Source: Adiantum capillus-veneris (taxonomy: Eukaryota; Streptophyta; Polypodiopsida; Polypodiales; Pteridaceae). From it: a stretch of 64,000 bases of DNA. The DNA is taken from the NCBI GenBank assembly GCA_014529385.2, contig CM043944.1, positions 69,984,895 through 70,048,894 of the forward strand. Direction: 5' to 3'. A program made the position numbers and the translations under genes. Of the stretch, positions 35,061 to 46,486 are shown one piece after another; position 1 is the first letter of the stretch, and every line of letters begins with the position of its first letter. The notes beneath the pieces were generated by a model, which worked only from the letters and a program-made list of their open reading frames with translations, ran no database searches and was not told the DNA's origin.

Positions 35061-35350
35061 CCATTTTCGGGCTCTAAAACGCAGTTTTTTGCGTAGCTCC
35101 GTCATACAGAGTCAGATCTACATGATCCAGGAGTCTAGGTCAGGGTTTTGGCACGCTCCGGACGCGATGGTGATGTCTATTTGCTGAAATTATGCTTTGA
35201 ATTACAGCAGGTACAGCAGCAAGTTTATTTGTGCACTCTCGGGTCCCAAAAACACTGTTTTTGGCATAGCTTTCACACCCGGACTCGGATACATATGATC
35301 CAGGAGTCTACCTAGGGGTTTTGGCACGCTCCGGACGCGCTCGTCATATC
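35061..35350 (+). repeat. Imperfect duplication in the compact element's leader
   Basis: Two units about 172 bp apart share ATGATCCAGGAGTCTA and GGTTTTGGCACGCTCCGGAC, with more diverged flanks (35061-35176 and 35231-35350). They lie between the primer site and the gag start. Their function is unknown; packaging or dimer signals are one possibility. Confidence 0.75.
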
Positions 35351-36081
35351 AGAATTTTAAAATTCTGAACGCTGAGTTTTCTGCAGCAGCAGTTGTTTAT
35401 TGTGTGTCGAGGATTCCACACATGGTTTGCTCTCAGATGTGAGAGTGATATTTGCTGCAAGTTTCCTCACAGGTGGGAGGATACGATGTATGCCTTATGT
35501 GGTTTGATGCTCAGGGAGACTAATGTGATTGCATTTTGAGCTCGGCAATGTATGCCTCGAGCATGTTTTTTGGCAGTCACACGCAGAGCAGATATTTGTG
35601 TACTAGATTTGCAGGTGTTTGCAATGATGTATGCAAAGTGTGGAGATTGGTGCATGAATTTGGAGTGTGATTTGATGCGCTTTGGTTGCTCATGGTTTTG
35701 AGCGTGCAGTCAGTTTGGTTACTGGTTTTGTGGCCGTTTTACTGACGAAACTCTGGCGAAATTTTCCCAGGAGTTTTATGCGCATCATTTATGCGATCTA
35801 GGTAGAGATTGCGGGTTGCACTCAGCATTTGTGTGCGGTGTTCTCTGCAGGTGGGAGATTTGTGTGTGTGTATGCATCGATACCGCACAGTGTGGGCTTG
35901 GTGATTAGCTCACAGATTGCAGTGTGATACTAGAGCAGGCGAGGCTTGTATTGACATTGCGGGAGCTCTATTTTGGAGTGTGTCTCACAGGTTTTACATT
36001 GTGTTTCTGGCCATATTGGTAGACAGTTTTCAGGTGTTGTTGGTGAGGTGGTTTTGCTTTCTAGTTTGCTACATTGTGCTC

Positions 36082-37911
36082 ATGGCAGAGACAGGTGATC
36101 GATCAGATTGTGACCTCTCACAGATGCGCGTGTTTGATGGGTCAGACTTTGCGGCATGGAGAGAGTTTATGCTTGATGCATTGACACAGCGAGGGTTGCA
36201 TCGACCATTGAGTGGTGATGCAGGTAGACCTTCAAACATGTCTGACGATCAGTGGCAGGAGCTAGAGGAGATGGCACTATCTACGCTCTCTTTGCACCTT
36301 GCGGAATCTGTATATGCTCTTGTTATGTATGAGACTACTTCGAGAGAACTTTGGCGCAGATTACATGATATGTATGATAGATCTGAGTCATCACGGACTC
36401 GTGTGAGACATGTACATTCACGAGCACGCCGACAGGTAACATGTTGGTATTGTGGTCATTCTGGACACGTTAGACGGCGCTGTTTTCATCGTATGCGACA
36501 TCGTAGGAGACATGGCAGTCTCAGAGATGTATGTAGTGATGCCATGGCCTCAGTTGCTTTGACAGTTGAGGCACATGTAGTGTCGGAGTATACTAGTGAC
36601 GGGGATGTCACTTTTACCTCGAGCTATGCACGAGATGCTATACATGTGGATAGTGCACTCCCTTCGCAGTGGTTGCTAGACGCAGATGCTATGTTTCATG
36701 TCACGCCGCATCGTGCATGGTTTTGTAGCTATTCTAGCGGGATGCTTGGCAGTGTACGTTTGACCGATGGATCGGTGCATGCGATAGCAGGTGCAGGAGA
36801 TGTGAGACTGTCATTACCGAGTGGTGCATCTTACTTGTTACGACATGTGCGCTATGTACCAGATTTGACAGTGAGTTTGATCTCGATTGGTCAGCTTAGA
36901 GATTGTGGATGTCAGATTTCGCTACGAGAGCGAGATTTTGTGATGCATTTGGGTTCGCTAGTGATTGCGAGAGGTGCCAGGAGTGGTACAGGTTACCCAT
37001 TGCATGTGGATCACGTGAGAGACGGTGTTGTCTCTGTGATCATGCAGCCAGGTAGAGAGCGAGAGAGCAGGCGAGTATCTTTTGCTCATGGGTTGCAGGG
37101 TACTTTGCATGGAGTGCAGAGTAGTGAGCTCGTTGTGCACACAGTTGGGGCACGACTTGAGCAGTCACACAGAGAGGTGACAGAGTCAGACATGCATGCT
37201 TTGCTAGTGACTGAGCAAAGTAGAGAGTCAGTTGTGCGAGATACTTCTATGCAGGATAGAGAGGTAGAGCGGTCTTGCTCTAGTGAGTCACGACAGGAGG
37301 ACGTTGTGCAAGAGTCTATGCATACGGAGTTAGAGCATGAGAGCTCTAGTGAGTCACAGTAGATTGAGTGGTCATGTTTGCAGTGGATGATTGCAGAGGA
37401 GGCTGAGATGTCAGCGATTATGCAGTCATTCCTTTCTATGCTCGACAGTGAGCATGGGGATATAGTTGTGCAGGATATGTCTTCCAGCAGACACCTAGAG
37501 CAGCTGGTTTGCTCTAAGGTTGCACGACAGGTTGATGCGTCTTTTGAGGACAGTCAGGAGATGCATGTGGCTGACGTGCCTTGTTAGTCAGAGATGCCTA
37601 TTGCCAGGGATATATATGTTGATGCATGCTCCATAGAGCTAGCAGGGCCCGCTAGCATTGCATCGGCATTCAGTGGTCTCATGTATGAGATGCTGATCTT
37701 GAGACCAGATATCGCAGTTGTAGTGGGAGCATTTACAGTTGGGGTTGTCAGTCGTTTGTTGACTGATGATGGCATAGTGCACGAGGGAGATATGCAGGTA
37801 TTGCGTACATACTTGCAGTACGTGTGCGGTACGTTTGGTGGTGTATGGACTTACACGGGAGCAGGACAGCCGGATGCACACGATCACAGCCAGCCAGTGG
37901 GCATTGGTTGA
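36082..37911 (+). pseudogene. Gag-protease-RT-remnant polyprotein of the compact element, two TAG stops
   Basis: The ATG at 36082 (MAETGDRSD) is chosen because the Gag motif FDGSDFAAWREFM follows at once. Codons 36082-37911 form a single frame broken only by TAG at 37360 and 37585. Domains in order are a shortened UBN2-type Gag; a zinc knuckle CWYCGHSGHVRRRC; and a protease-like domain, in which the active site DSGA of copia proteases is replaced by DADA (LLDADAMFHVTPH). Later come LLRHVRYVPDLTVSLIS and, after the first TAG, scraps of RT including YEMLILRPDIAVVVG (relatives: TRPDIA). All internal deletions are in frame. Whether either TAG is read through is unknown. Confidence 0.85.
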
Positions 37912-37958
37912 GAGCGGTTTTCCCTCACCTTTTGTAGTCTTTAGACTAGGTTCCCTTG

Positions 37959-37990
37959 CTTAAAGGCACAGTCGCCTTTAAGTGGGAGGT
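37959..37990 (+). promoter_or_regulatory. Hairpin joined to the polypurine tract of the compact element
   Basis: CTTAAAGGC and GCCTTTAAG form a perfect 9-bp stem with a 6-base loop (37959-37982). They are followed at once by the purine tract and the 3' LTR. The diverged second copy keeps the same arrangement near 63120-63150 with 7 of 9 pairs. An RNA or DNA role in plus-strand priming or 3' end formation is inference. Confidence 0.65.
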
Positions 37991-38181
37991 TGTTGGGGTA
38001 TAGGCGTCTGTGCCTTGCCCGGCCGCCCAGAGTCTGGGCGCCCACTGACTTGTATACCTTATACATAGCATAAGTGTATAGGGGGCTGCTCACTCTTTGG
38101 AGTCTCCCCACCCACATCGTGTCTGTCTCCTTCTCTCTCTCTCTCTCACTCTCCGTCTGTGGTGCTCCCCGATCCCCTTCA
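37991..38181 (+). repeat. 3' LTR of the compact copia-type element
   Basis: 191 bp, identical to 34490-34680 by inspection, TG/CA termini, followed by the AGAGA target duplication. Confidence 0.95.
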
Positions 38182-38186
38182 AGAGA

Positions 38187-38306
38187 GAGAGAGACTTTTT
38201 ACACTGAGAATGAGAGAGAGAGGGTTGAATGAGAGTGAGAGATGGAAAGAGAGAGGCTCAGAGTGTGAGTGTATGTGTGTGTAGATTTTCTTGCGCCTTC
38301 TTGGGG

Positions 38307-38351
<45 letters not shown>

Positions 38352-38444
38352 GCCATGCGTAATGGGTGAGAAAGAGAGACATGGCATGGAGACACAGAAT
38401 GAGAGAGAGAGAGAGAGAGCTCATGGCCGCTTGGATAATGGGGG

Positions 38445-38505
<61 letters not shown>

Positions 38506-38720
38506 GCCAGGCTGGGGGAAGAGGGAGAGGGTGAGAGTGTGATAATGGAGAAGAGGGAGAGGGTGGTGCCAAGAGGGGGCGGCCCCTCTGTGGGAGTTAG
38601 GTCAAGGAAGGTGGGGTGGTGGTAGTTGCAACCCACAAAAAATGTTTTTTTCAATACATTTTTTTAGCTCCCCTCTTGGGGTTTGTTCCCACGGCCAAGG
38701 CTTTTGGAAGCCGGCCATCA
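38187..38720 (-). repeat. 3' LTR of the Tat-like element, right part
   Basis: This continues the interrupted LTR. It matches 45280-45723 (shared CACCTTCTTGGG-like, GCTTGGATAA, GTGTGATAATGGAG and CAAGGCTTTTGGAAGCCGG segments). It contains (GA)n at about 38310-38345, 38401-38419 and 38447-38501. The beginning near 38190-38290 partly duplicates 34374-34480. Confidence 0.8.
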
Positions 38721-38748
38721 TTAGCCCTCCCCTTCTGGTTAGAGGCAT

Positions 38749-40640
38749 TCATGTCTCTAGCTCTACTTCTGATTCTCTAGCAGCGGAGTTGGAGGGCTCT
38801 CCCTCCTCTGGAATATCTACCATGAACTCCAGATCAAACCTTAAGAAGTACCTATTTAGCCTCCATCCATTGACTCCGGTCTTGTGAATTTGACCATCCG
38901 CCTCCATTAATTTGTAGCTACCATTGGTGTATCGTCTTTTGACGATGAATCTGAGTTTTTGCATACTCTTGAGATTTTTACCTCAATGCATCCTTGAGCT
39001 TACCCACTGGTTCATACAACTTTTAAAGCATACTCTCCAGTTGGATTGAGTGGTTGACAGTCTTCTAGTGCTATTTCTAGCCATAGAAGTGAAATTATGC
39101 AACTTCACATAAACAATTCACAATTGATTCTTTTGGATAGAGAAATGTTCTGAAATCCATCTCGGATTCTACTTACCCTACTCCTAAGTTCTACTGCAAT
39201 GGGGTTGTGGAAAGTGTCCACAAAAACTCGTTTCTGTTTTTTATGGTTTTTTGAGCCTTGATCTGAAGACTTGTCTCATTTATCAATCATTCTCAAAATC
39301 CTAATCTAATTCTACAATTATACAGTTCTAAAAGGTACTTAACAAGTACAACCTACTTCCAAGCTACCTCCTACACATCAAAAGGCGACAATCTTAAGCT
39401 ATGCGGTTCTAAAAAGAGATTTTTGACTCTAGAAGATCCTAGACGCTTGTGTTTTCCCCTAGTTTAGGTCTCTTGGATCCCCCACAATGGCACCATATGT
39501 GGGACGGGTGTCTAACCTCACTCCTATCTTATTGTAGACATAGCGAGAACCACAAATATCTCAATACTAACATGCCTTTCTTCATACCCTTTTCCTTAAG
39601 CCCTTGGTTGAATGTGAGTCAGCGTCGTTCTGCTTGCGTTGCGTACTAGTTGATCGCATCTTCCCTATCTAACTGAAGCCTTTCTAGATCCGAGATGTGG
39701 TTTCGTAGATGGGAAATTGGGCGCTCTAACTAACTAGCCATGACTCTCAAGCTGGCTATCTATACCTCGATGGGTAGAATGGCCTCTTTTCCATATACCA
39801 GATGAAAAGGGGTGAAACCTAGTGATGTTCGGAATGTCGCGCGGTAGGCCCAAAGAGCAGCCATGAGATACTTATCCCAATCAACTTGTGTGGTTATTCA
39901 CCTGCTTTTTGTGATGATCTTACATATCATCCCGTTCACCTTTTTCACTAGACCATTGCACTGTGGATAGTATGGAGTGGAGTGTCAGTGTGTAATGCCT
40001 AGCTTTTTCATCACTTCTCCCACCAAGTCTCCAGAGGTGTGCCAAAACGACAACATATGTGCTGAAATATGAACTTGGCCAGCTCTTGGACTGTAATACG
40101 TGTGGTGGCTGCTGCTTCCGTCCATTGGGTCATATACTTCCCCAACTAGAATGTACAGTTTAACTGATTGGGCCCTTGGTAAAGGACCAATTGCATCTAT
40201 TCCCCACTTCTCAAACGGGCCATATGAGATGATAGGAGTGGCTCATACGTTAGTGTTCGATCACTGGATACTTGACACGCTCTGCATGTCTTACACCAAT
40301 AATGCACATCCCTGTTCATACTAGGCCAAGAGAATCCTGCCTATAGAATCTTCCTACCGGTAATATCTAGAGCAAAGTGGCCGCCGCAAACACCATCATG
40401 GCACCTTGAGATCACCTCTGTGATTTCACTGGAGATTGGCACTCACCTGAGAATCTGGTCTTTGCCCTTACAGTACAAGGTGCTATTTATAAGGGGGTAT
40501 CTTGTTGCCTTTCAGACAAGCCATTGTTTCTGGCCCTTGGTATACCCTCCATGACATTCTTATGTATCTAAGAAGCTGATGATATTAGACATAGCATCAA
40601 TACCCTGAAAGAGGGGCGGCTTCAGTTTGATTGCTCCTAT
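38749..40640 (-). pseudogene. Tat-like integrase, heavily degraded
   Basis: Integrase inserts the element's DNA. Recognisable parts, in minus-strand order, are a core region near 40000 with fragments of the family's TPYHPQxNGxVE motif; then DWDKYLMAALWAYRAT and VYGKEAILPIEV near 39750-39880; and last a C-terminal piece at 38749-38964 (GSYKLMEADGQI, VNGWRLNRYFL). In the readable strip, TAG replaces glutamine in PIEV-x-IASL and in AIN-x-YATQ, and a TGA replaces a CGA-type codon. The stretch 38970-39470 between the core and the C-terminus does not read as integrase in any frame and may hold an unrecognised insertion. Confidence 0.7.
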
Positions 40641-40649
40641 GAGAACATC

Positions 40650-41344
40650 TTATATTGTTTCCTTGGCTAGAGCATCTGCTTCTTGATTTTCTGCCCTAGG
40701 GACATGAAATAACTGCACCGCTTCAAGATTTCTTAAAATATCCTTAACTTGGCGTAATTGTCCAAGCAAAACCTGATTTTTACAAACCCAAGTGTCATTT
40801 ATCTGCTTATTCAAGAGCATGGTATTGCCAAACACATCTAGACGCTGAACCCCTTTTAAAACACATTGTTATTATCCAAAAATTAGGGCTGCGTACTCTG
40901 CTTCATTGTTGGAGTGGGAGTGTAGCAACTGCCTAATAGAGAATACCTTTTCCTTTTGCTCATTGAAAATGACGATGCCAGCTGTTGGTCCACTGTTCTT
41001 TTGTAAGCTCCATCAAAGAAAAGAGAGTGAGCTCCTTCTATCTTAGGAACTTCCACCATTGGTGTCACTCCTCTACCTTCTGCGTTGACCTTTAGCTTCT
41101 TCTCATAGTGACGATGAGTAAGAATACATGCTAGACTAACTCTGGTGGAGTTTTCCACTTGCATAGTGTAATCAAACTCTTGTAATCTAACAAGCCATTT
41201 GGAGATTCTAGATGAGACATCCATGTGTTGCATTACATACGGAAAGACTTCTTCCATTGTTAGAATTACAAAGGGTCTAGGAAGTAGATAAGAGCGGAAC
41301 TTTGTAGTGGAAAACATCAATGCAAGCACCATGTGCTCTATCAT
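40650..41344 (-). pseudogene. Tat-like RNase H region, including a second RNase H
   Basis: The upstream part (KWLVRLQEFDYTMQVEN) ends the first RNase H. A second RNase H follows, with AHSLFFDGAYKR, later QVKDILRNLEAVQLFHVPRAENQEADALAK split into 18-residue pieces by frame changes. The pattern HVPR-x-N-x-EADALAKE is typical of the second, plant-type RNase H of Tat elements. The two open frames (40650-40835 and 40883-41344) are separated by a stop and a frame change. Confidence 0.8.
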
Positions 41345-41356
41345 AGTGAATCCTTT

Positions 41357-42340
41357 TTATGATGGGGTCATGACACGACTAGAGAAGTAGATAGGATGCA
41401 TGAAAGAGGTTTGGGGGTCCTTCTGCATTAGTACGGCTCCAAATGTATCACTTCCTACACTAGGGTTAACATAAAATGGCTCGTCCCATCTAGGAGGTGA
41501 AATGGTGGGAAGTGAAGCCAGGATCTGTTTCACTTCACTAAACTGTTGCTCATTTTCTTCACTCCAGAGGAAGACATCTCTATGGGTGACTTGTTGTAAA
41601 GGGAGAACCACTTGAGAGAGCAAGTGAATGAACCTGCTCAAATACCTTACCTTATGAAGGAAAGAGACCAATTGCTTAGCTATTGTGCGTGATGATAAAG
41701 ACACTAAAGCTTGAACCTTTCTTGGGTCAACCTCAATTCCTTTGGCTAAATTTGCATGGCCGAGAAGAGTGACCTTGCTTTCAACAATGTGACACTTATC
41801 TATATTAAGTTGGCTACCCAAGGTTTGTAGCCTAGCTAGGCCATCATAGAACTTGCTCAAATGGAGGGAGCGGGAACTGTAGATGCAAAAATCATCTATG
41901 AAAACCCGTATTTACTTACCAAAGTATGACTAGAAGAAAAAAATTACATAGTGTTGGAATGTGGCCGGAGCGTTGGTGAGGCCAAAAGGAATCACTTTGT
42001 AAGCAAAACATCCCCATGGTGTTATAAAGGTTGTCTTTTTTTGGTCTTCTTCTGCAATGCTAATCTCGAAGTAGCCTAAGTAGCCATCACATACTGTGTA
42101 GCGCTCATGACCTACTACCTTGTTGAGAATCTCGTCTTGGAATGGGAGGGAAAAATGATCCCTCTTTGTTGCTGCATTGAGAGGTTTTTAGTCTACACAA
42201 ACTCTCCACTTACCGTTCTTCTTTGGCATGACGACCATTGGAGAGACCCACTCCGAGTCTTCGACGGGGTAAATAAAACGTGCCTGTAGCAAATTCCTTA
42301 CCTCTTTGAGCAATGCCTCTTGTTGAACTACCCCAAGCCT
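41357..42340 (-). pseudogene. Tat-like reverse transcriptase and first RNase H
   Basis: The RT starts around RFIYPVEDSEWVSPMVVMPKK. It reads on through CVD, a [37 protein letters not shown] and the catalytic box VFIDDFCIYSS. TAG and TAA stops lie just before that box. The downstream frame 41357-41860 includes IDKCHIVESKVTLLGH and IEVDPRKVQAL, then the RNase H start (FYVNPSVGSDTFGAVLMQKDP) where relatives have a DAS motif. Confidence 0.85.
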
Positions 42341-43108
42341 TTTGAGCTTTTGTACTACAGGCTTACTTCCTTCCTTGAGTCTTATGCGGTGCTGCACCAT
42401 TGTGATGCCTGTGATCTTGTCATAACCATCAACAAAAAGTGTGGTGAAGCTACCCAACATAGAGATGTACTCTTCTCTCTCTTCACTAGCTAACTCACTG
42501 GAGAGCATCCGATGTAACTTACTTGTATCCACAAAGGTTTGCATACCTGATGGTCCCTCTTGGTTCTCCGGTGGTGCTTCAAATTGTGTCAATCCTTTTG
42601 GATCTCTGAGGATGACTCCCATCACTTCGATGCTATTATCGCTCTCCTCAGTTGTTGTTGTCTCTTCTCCCGAGGTGGTTGAAGAGTCAATGGTGAATTC
42701 ATCTTCCGATGCCTCCAAGATCATGTTGCGTTGCTTCCCAGTCTTCATGTCGTAGAATATGGGCTTCCCTTTATCATCCTTCATTTGGATCATTCTGGTA
42801 ATCCAATCGTGCTTAGCTTCCATAGCCATGAGCCATGGTCTTCCGAGAATGATAGGATAGCCCTCCCCTTTGTGTGGCATGACAAAAATTTCTACCTCTA
42901 CTTTTGTGTTGAATGCCTTCACCTTGACTGCATTCACTGCATTCACAATGCCTATGCACTTCACTTTGACATTATTTGCCATTTTAGTTCGGCAGGGTGC
43001 CGGCCTACTTACCTCTAGGCCTAGATGGTGCATCATTTTCTCACTCATGATGCATATTCGTGCGCTACCATCTATGTAGATGTTTGAGATGCGTTGCCCC
43101 TTGATGTG
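42341..43108 (-). pseudogene. Tat-like protease and spacer
   Basis: The aspartic protease motif reads IYIDGSARICIMSE (43050-43095), where Tat relatives read DGGS or DSGS. It ends around YPIILGRPWLMAME. An acidic Thr/Ser/Glu-rich linker follows and then IRLKEGSKPVVQKLKRL, leading into the RT. The frame is open from 43048 to 42188, one of the better preserved parts of the element. Confidence 0.82.
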
Positions 43109-43134
43109 GGCATCCCTGAAGGGTAGGATGTCGT

Positions 43135-44744
43135 CTAGGTTCCTCCAGAGATAGCCCCAGCTATCCTTGTTCTTGAATTTCTAGTACTTACCATCTTCGT
43201 CCATTGTCTCCTCATCCTAGGTGCAAGATGGAGTAGTTGGGGCCAGGTTATTTTTGGACCCTGTATCAAAACATCTTGAACTAGGTCATATGGTTTAGCA
43301 TACTCGCCCATCGAAAAATCCACGATTTCGATCTTTCGCCGAGGCTTAGATGCATGCTTGCTAGACTCTCCTTTTCCTTTCATCTTTTTCTCCCTTTGAG
43401 AGGCCTCTTTGTGCCTATCACGCTTCACTTCCATGGCATCCACTTCTTCTACTTTCCTTTTCCTTTGACCTTCTCTTTGACACCAAGGGCGAGACCATCA
43501 CCGCCTAGGCAACCAGATTCGATTCCACCGGTCCAAATCCTTCGACCGCCCGTACAACCACCACCACCGCCACAACCTCTCATTACACCGCTATTTCAAG
43601 ATTATCTAGAAAATTCGAAGCATCTTCCCCCAACGTACCTGTGAAGGTCAGGAAGGAAACGTTTGCCATTGTAAAAACGATCTTCAAACTCTTTTTTTTT
43701 CTTTTTTCTTATACACAAATGACAGCGGCTTATAACGACTTTCTTACGAGGTTGGATGGATAGATCAAAATAAGATGAAAATTGAAACATCAAAGGAGTG
43801 ATGGTAATCCAACACGGGGAGGATAATGGGGTATGGGGAGCTAAGGATCTCTCCTAGCACCGCAACACCAAACAAATACACAATCTTCTGTTGATAAAAG
43901 ATCTTCCTATCTACATATATATGTACGTGCATGTGTTGCAAAACCTAAATGGAAAAGCGGTTGGTCTGTTATCCATGATGCATAGAGTGTAGAGTACTCA
44001 CTTATACCCTTACCATGCCGGTATTGACAAGTCGACACATCCACAGGAGGTCATCGCCCTTCATAGGCTCCACCTTCCCTTCATTGCTCAGCACGTATGG
44101 AATGATGGCGACGTGTTTGACCACTCCTAGCCTTTTAGCTAGCAAAAATTGCAAGTAGTTAACGTAATCAGATCATTGCATGGATTCCACACCATTTAAT
44201 TGTAGGTCATCTCCGGCCCACTCGGTTTCACCCTAGTAGACATTTTCTTCAGGATGAGTTGTACGGGGAGAGGAGGAAGGCCCTCTACCTGCCCTCCAAA
44301 ACAGCGAGGACTGTAGACAAACCACTCCTCTCTAGGGCATGGGAACCTCCTTATCACCTCCGCTTTGGGGTTGTTGAAGTGAATTGGCGCACTTGAATGC
44401 ACGCCGCAAATCAATATGCGATCTTTCGCCGCTTTGCTTTGGATGACCTTCTTTTTGGCAACCTAGGCACAATTCTACTTTTTGAACTCAAAGCACTCGT
44501 GTGGCCCGGTGTTTCTCCTTCCTTGGGGGTCATGTGATTTAGGATTGACCTAGTCCTCTTTTTCCTTTTGCACAAGCAGCCCATTTGGGCCACTTAGAGC
44601 AGAGGCTACACTTTTATTTTCAGATTCCTTGGGAAAGAGAGGCTTCACTAACCTCTTTCCTTCCTTAATATGGATGATTTCTTCACGGTGGACGTCAATG
44701 TAGAGGATTTCTGCTTCTCCTTTACTTTCGTTGATGGCACTCAT
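43135..44744 (-). pseudogene. Tat-like Gag region, fragmentary
   Basis: The C-terminal end (43135-43443) has PYDLVQDVLIQGPKITWPQLLHLAPRMR, typical of the linker between Gag and protease in this group and quoted here only as position 43200-43290. Upstream frames (44196-44414, 44411-44593, 44550-44744) are short, minus-strand and in the right order, but I cannot assign domains. Between 43450 and 44190 no Gag is readable; a Pro-rich plus-strand frame there (43480-43640) is probably chance. Confidence 0.5.
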
Positions 44745-45041
44745 TGATAGAGTGCGGTGGGCGACGGCAATGAGAGCAGCCTGCTGCCCTCCCTCTGGTG
44801 GCCCTTGATTTATGGTTAGAATGAGATCTGCAAGATGGAGAACTTACTTCCTAGATGTTGATGACGGTGTATTCCGGCAGCAACACTTTGATGAAGGCTG
44901 TTAGTGCTTATTCAATTTCTTCCTCCTCCGTTCTACAATTGGAAAATTTCCGCAGCCACTCGTCCATGGTCGACGATGTGTATCATTTTCAGTGTTGTAA
45001 ATTGAAGGGTTCAGAGAAGCCCTCCTCAGTGGGGGCACGAA

Positions 45042-45196
45042 ATGACAAGCGTAAGCGCAAAAGAGACCCCAATGGCCTCTACATCAGGACCGTGCACACT
45101 GAACTTGTCACGGGGAGTGAACAATGGGCACCACCTAGCTTTGAGCGGCTAGGACGCGAACAACAACGATGCAAATAACACTAATCACATCACATC

Positions 45197-45289
<93 letters not shown>

Positions 45290-45373
45290 CACTTGCACCT
45301 TCTTGGGCTGCCGACACAGGAAGAGAGAGAGAGAGAGAGCGAGATGGAGAGGGAGTGTGGTGTGTGTGTGTGC

Positions 45374-45466
<93 letters not shown>

Positions 45467-45723
45467 ATGGCTGCTTGGATAACGGAGGAGAGAGAGAGAG
45501 AGGGTGGCACTAGGCCGGGGAAGAGAGAGAGGGCGAGAGTGTGATAATGGAGGAGAGGGAGAGGGTGGTGCCAAGGGGGGGGCGGCCCCTCTGTGGGCGT
45601 TAGGTCAAGGAAGGGGGGGTGGAGATAACTGCAACCCACAAAAACGTTTTTTTAATATATATATTTTTAGCTCCCCTCTTGGGGTTTGTTCCCGCGGCCA
45701 AGGCTTTTGGAAGCCGGCCATCA
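45042..45723 (-). repeat. 5' LTR of the Tat-like element
   Basis: 682 bp. It holds two long (GA)n arrays (45199-45287 and 45376-45463) that differ in length from those of the 3' LTR. An A/T-rich ATATATATTT lies near 45655-45666, a possible TATA element on the minus strand. Confidence 0.85.
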
Positions 45724-45727
45724 ACAT

Positions 45728-46486
45728 GTCCGGCCTTCAACACCTCTTCCTCGCTTTCTTGAGCCCTTGGGTCATCCAAAATTTATAAAGGTGACTAAAG
45801 GTGTTGAACTTCTACAAATTGAAGATTATAAACTAGTATGAGATATTGATAAATATAAACCGGTATGAGATATGAGGGAATGGTAAGTGGGATCTAATAA
45901 ACTGGTATGGGGCCCCAATTTACTTGGAACACACCCACAATGGAAGTTTGTGGGTCTCAACTGTAGAGGCAATCCGATCCTATATGGAGATTGATCATAC
46001 TATAAATCCACCCCATGGTGATAAGCCATCGAACATTACCTACTACTCCGGGTGTGGGCTCACTAGTTGCCAAGCCTCATTATCTTATTGTAGAGATGGT
46101 GAGAACCATGTACTTAAATGTCATACCATGGGACGAAGTCAACTCAACTAGTGCATGGAGCTACAATAGGTTGTCAGGATCTTGGAAAACACTCTCATCA
46201 ATCCCTATCTACTCGAAGCTACACTCAACTACATGTTAGGTAGCAAACGCTAACTACGACACCCGCAAGCAAATCTCATTGATTCACTAACCAAACAAAG
46301 TCCAATCGAGGCCGAATTCGTAGGATGGCATAGGTATATGTCCAAAGACATATACCTTTGGCCTCGTATCCACCCATCCAACACTTGCCAAAATTGCAAC
46401 TATTACCTATAGGGTAGATTTGACCTAACTAATTTTGGCCTCTAATGCACCCTAGAGCTTACTAATGATGCCCCAACACCCTCCTA
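45728..46486. other. Unassigned DNA with short degenerate repeats
   Basis: Three loose copies of AAACTGGTATGAGATAT-like sequence lie at about 45828-45918. No protein or RNA gene is recognised. Confidence 0.4.

Larger units (their letters stand above)
34490..38181 (+). mobile_element. Compact, recent copia-type element with identical 191-bp LTRs
   Basis: LTRs 34490-34680 and 37991-38181 look identical base for base. An exact initiator-Met primer site follows the left LTR, and the purine tract AGTGGGAGGT precedes the right one. AGAGA flanks both sides (34485-34489 and 38182-38186). The 3.3-kb internal region has a 1.39-kb leader and one reading frame with Gag, zinc knuckle, a protease-like domain and scraps of RT. 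Integrase and the RT core are absent, so it must be moved in trans. Identical LTRs mean insertion was recent. A diverged relative lies at 62945-64000. Confidence 0.93.
33477..45723 (-). mobile_element. Tat-like Ty3/gypsy retrotransposon, split by a compact copia-type element
   Basis: A minus-strand element with LTRs at 33477-34489 plus 38187-38720 (3', interrupted) and 45042-45723 (5'). Both LTRs begin TGACAAGC(A/G) and end GGCCATCA in plus orientation. ACAT flanks it on both sides (33473-33476 and 45724-45727), a 4-bp target duplication. The gene order is gag, protease, RT, RNase H, a second RNase H, integrase. Two RNase H domains mark the Tat/Ogre group. The purine tract next to the left LTR (38721-38740 region) reads AGAAGGGGAGGGCTAA on the minus strand. 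The leader after the 5' LTR reads TTTCGTGCCCCCACTGAGG on the minus strand, close to the same region of the large-LTR element at 49901. Confidence 0.88.

Noticed and set aside
43354-43644. Proline-rich plus-strand protein
   Set aside because: It lies antisense to the Tat-like Gag region, with no start context or domain, and the proline run is a short CCA/CCG tract.
39450-46120. Similar phrase ATCTTATTGTAGA...GAGAACCA at about 39525 and 46080
   Set aside because: The match is too short and its context too different to claim a repeat family.
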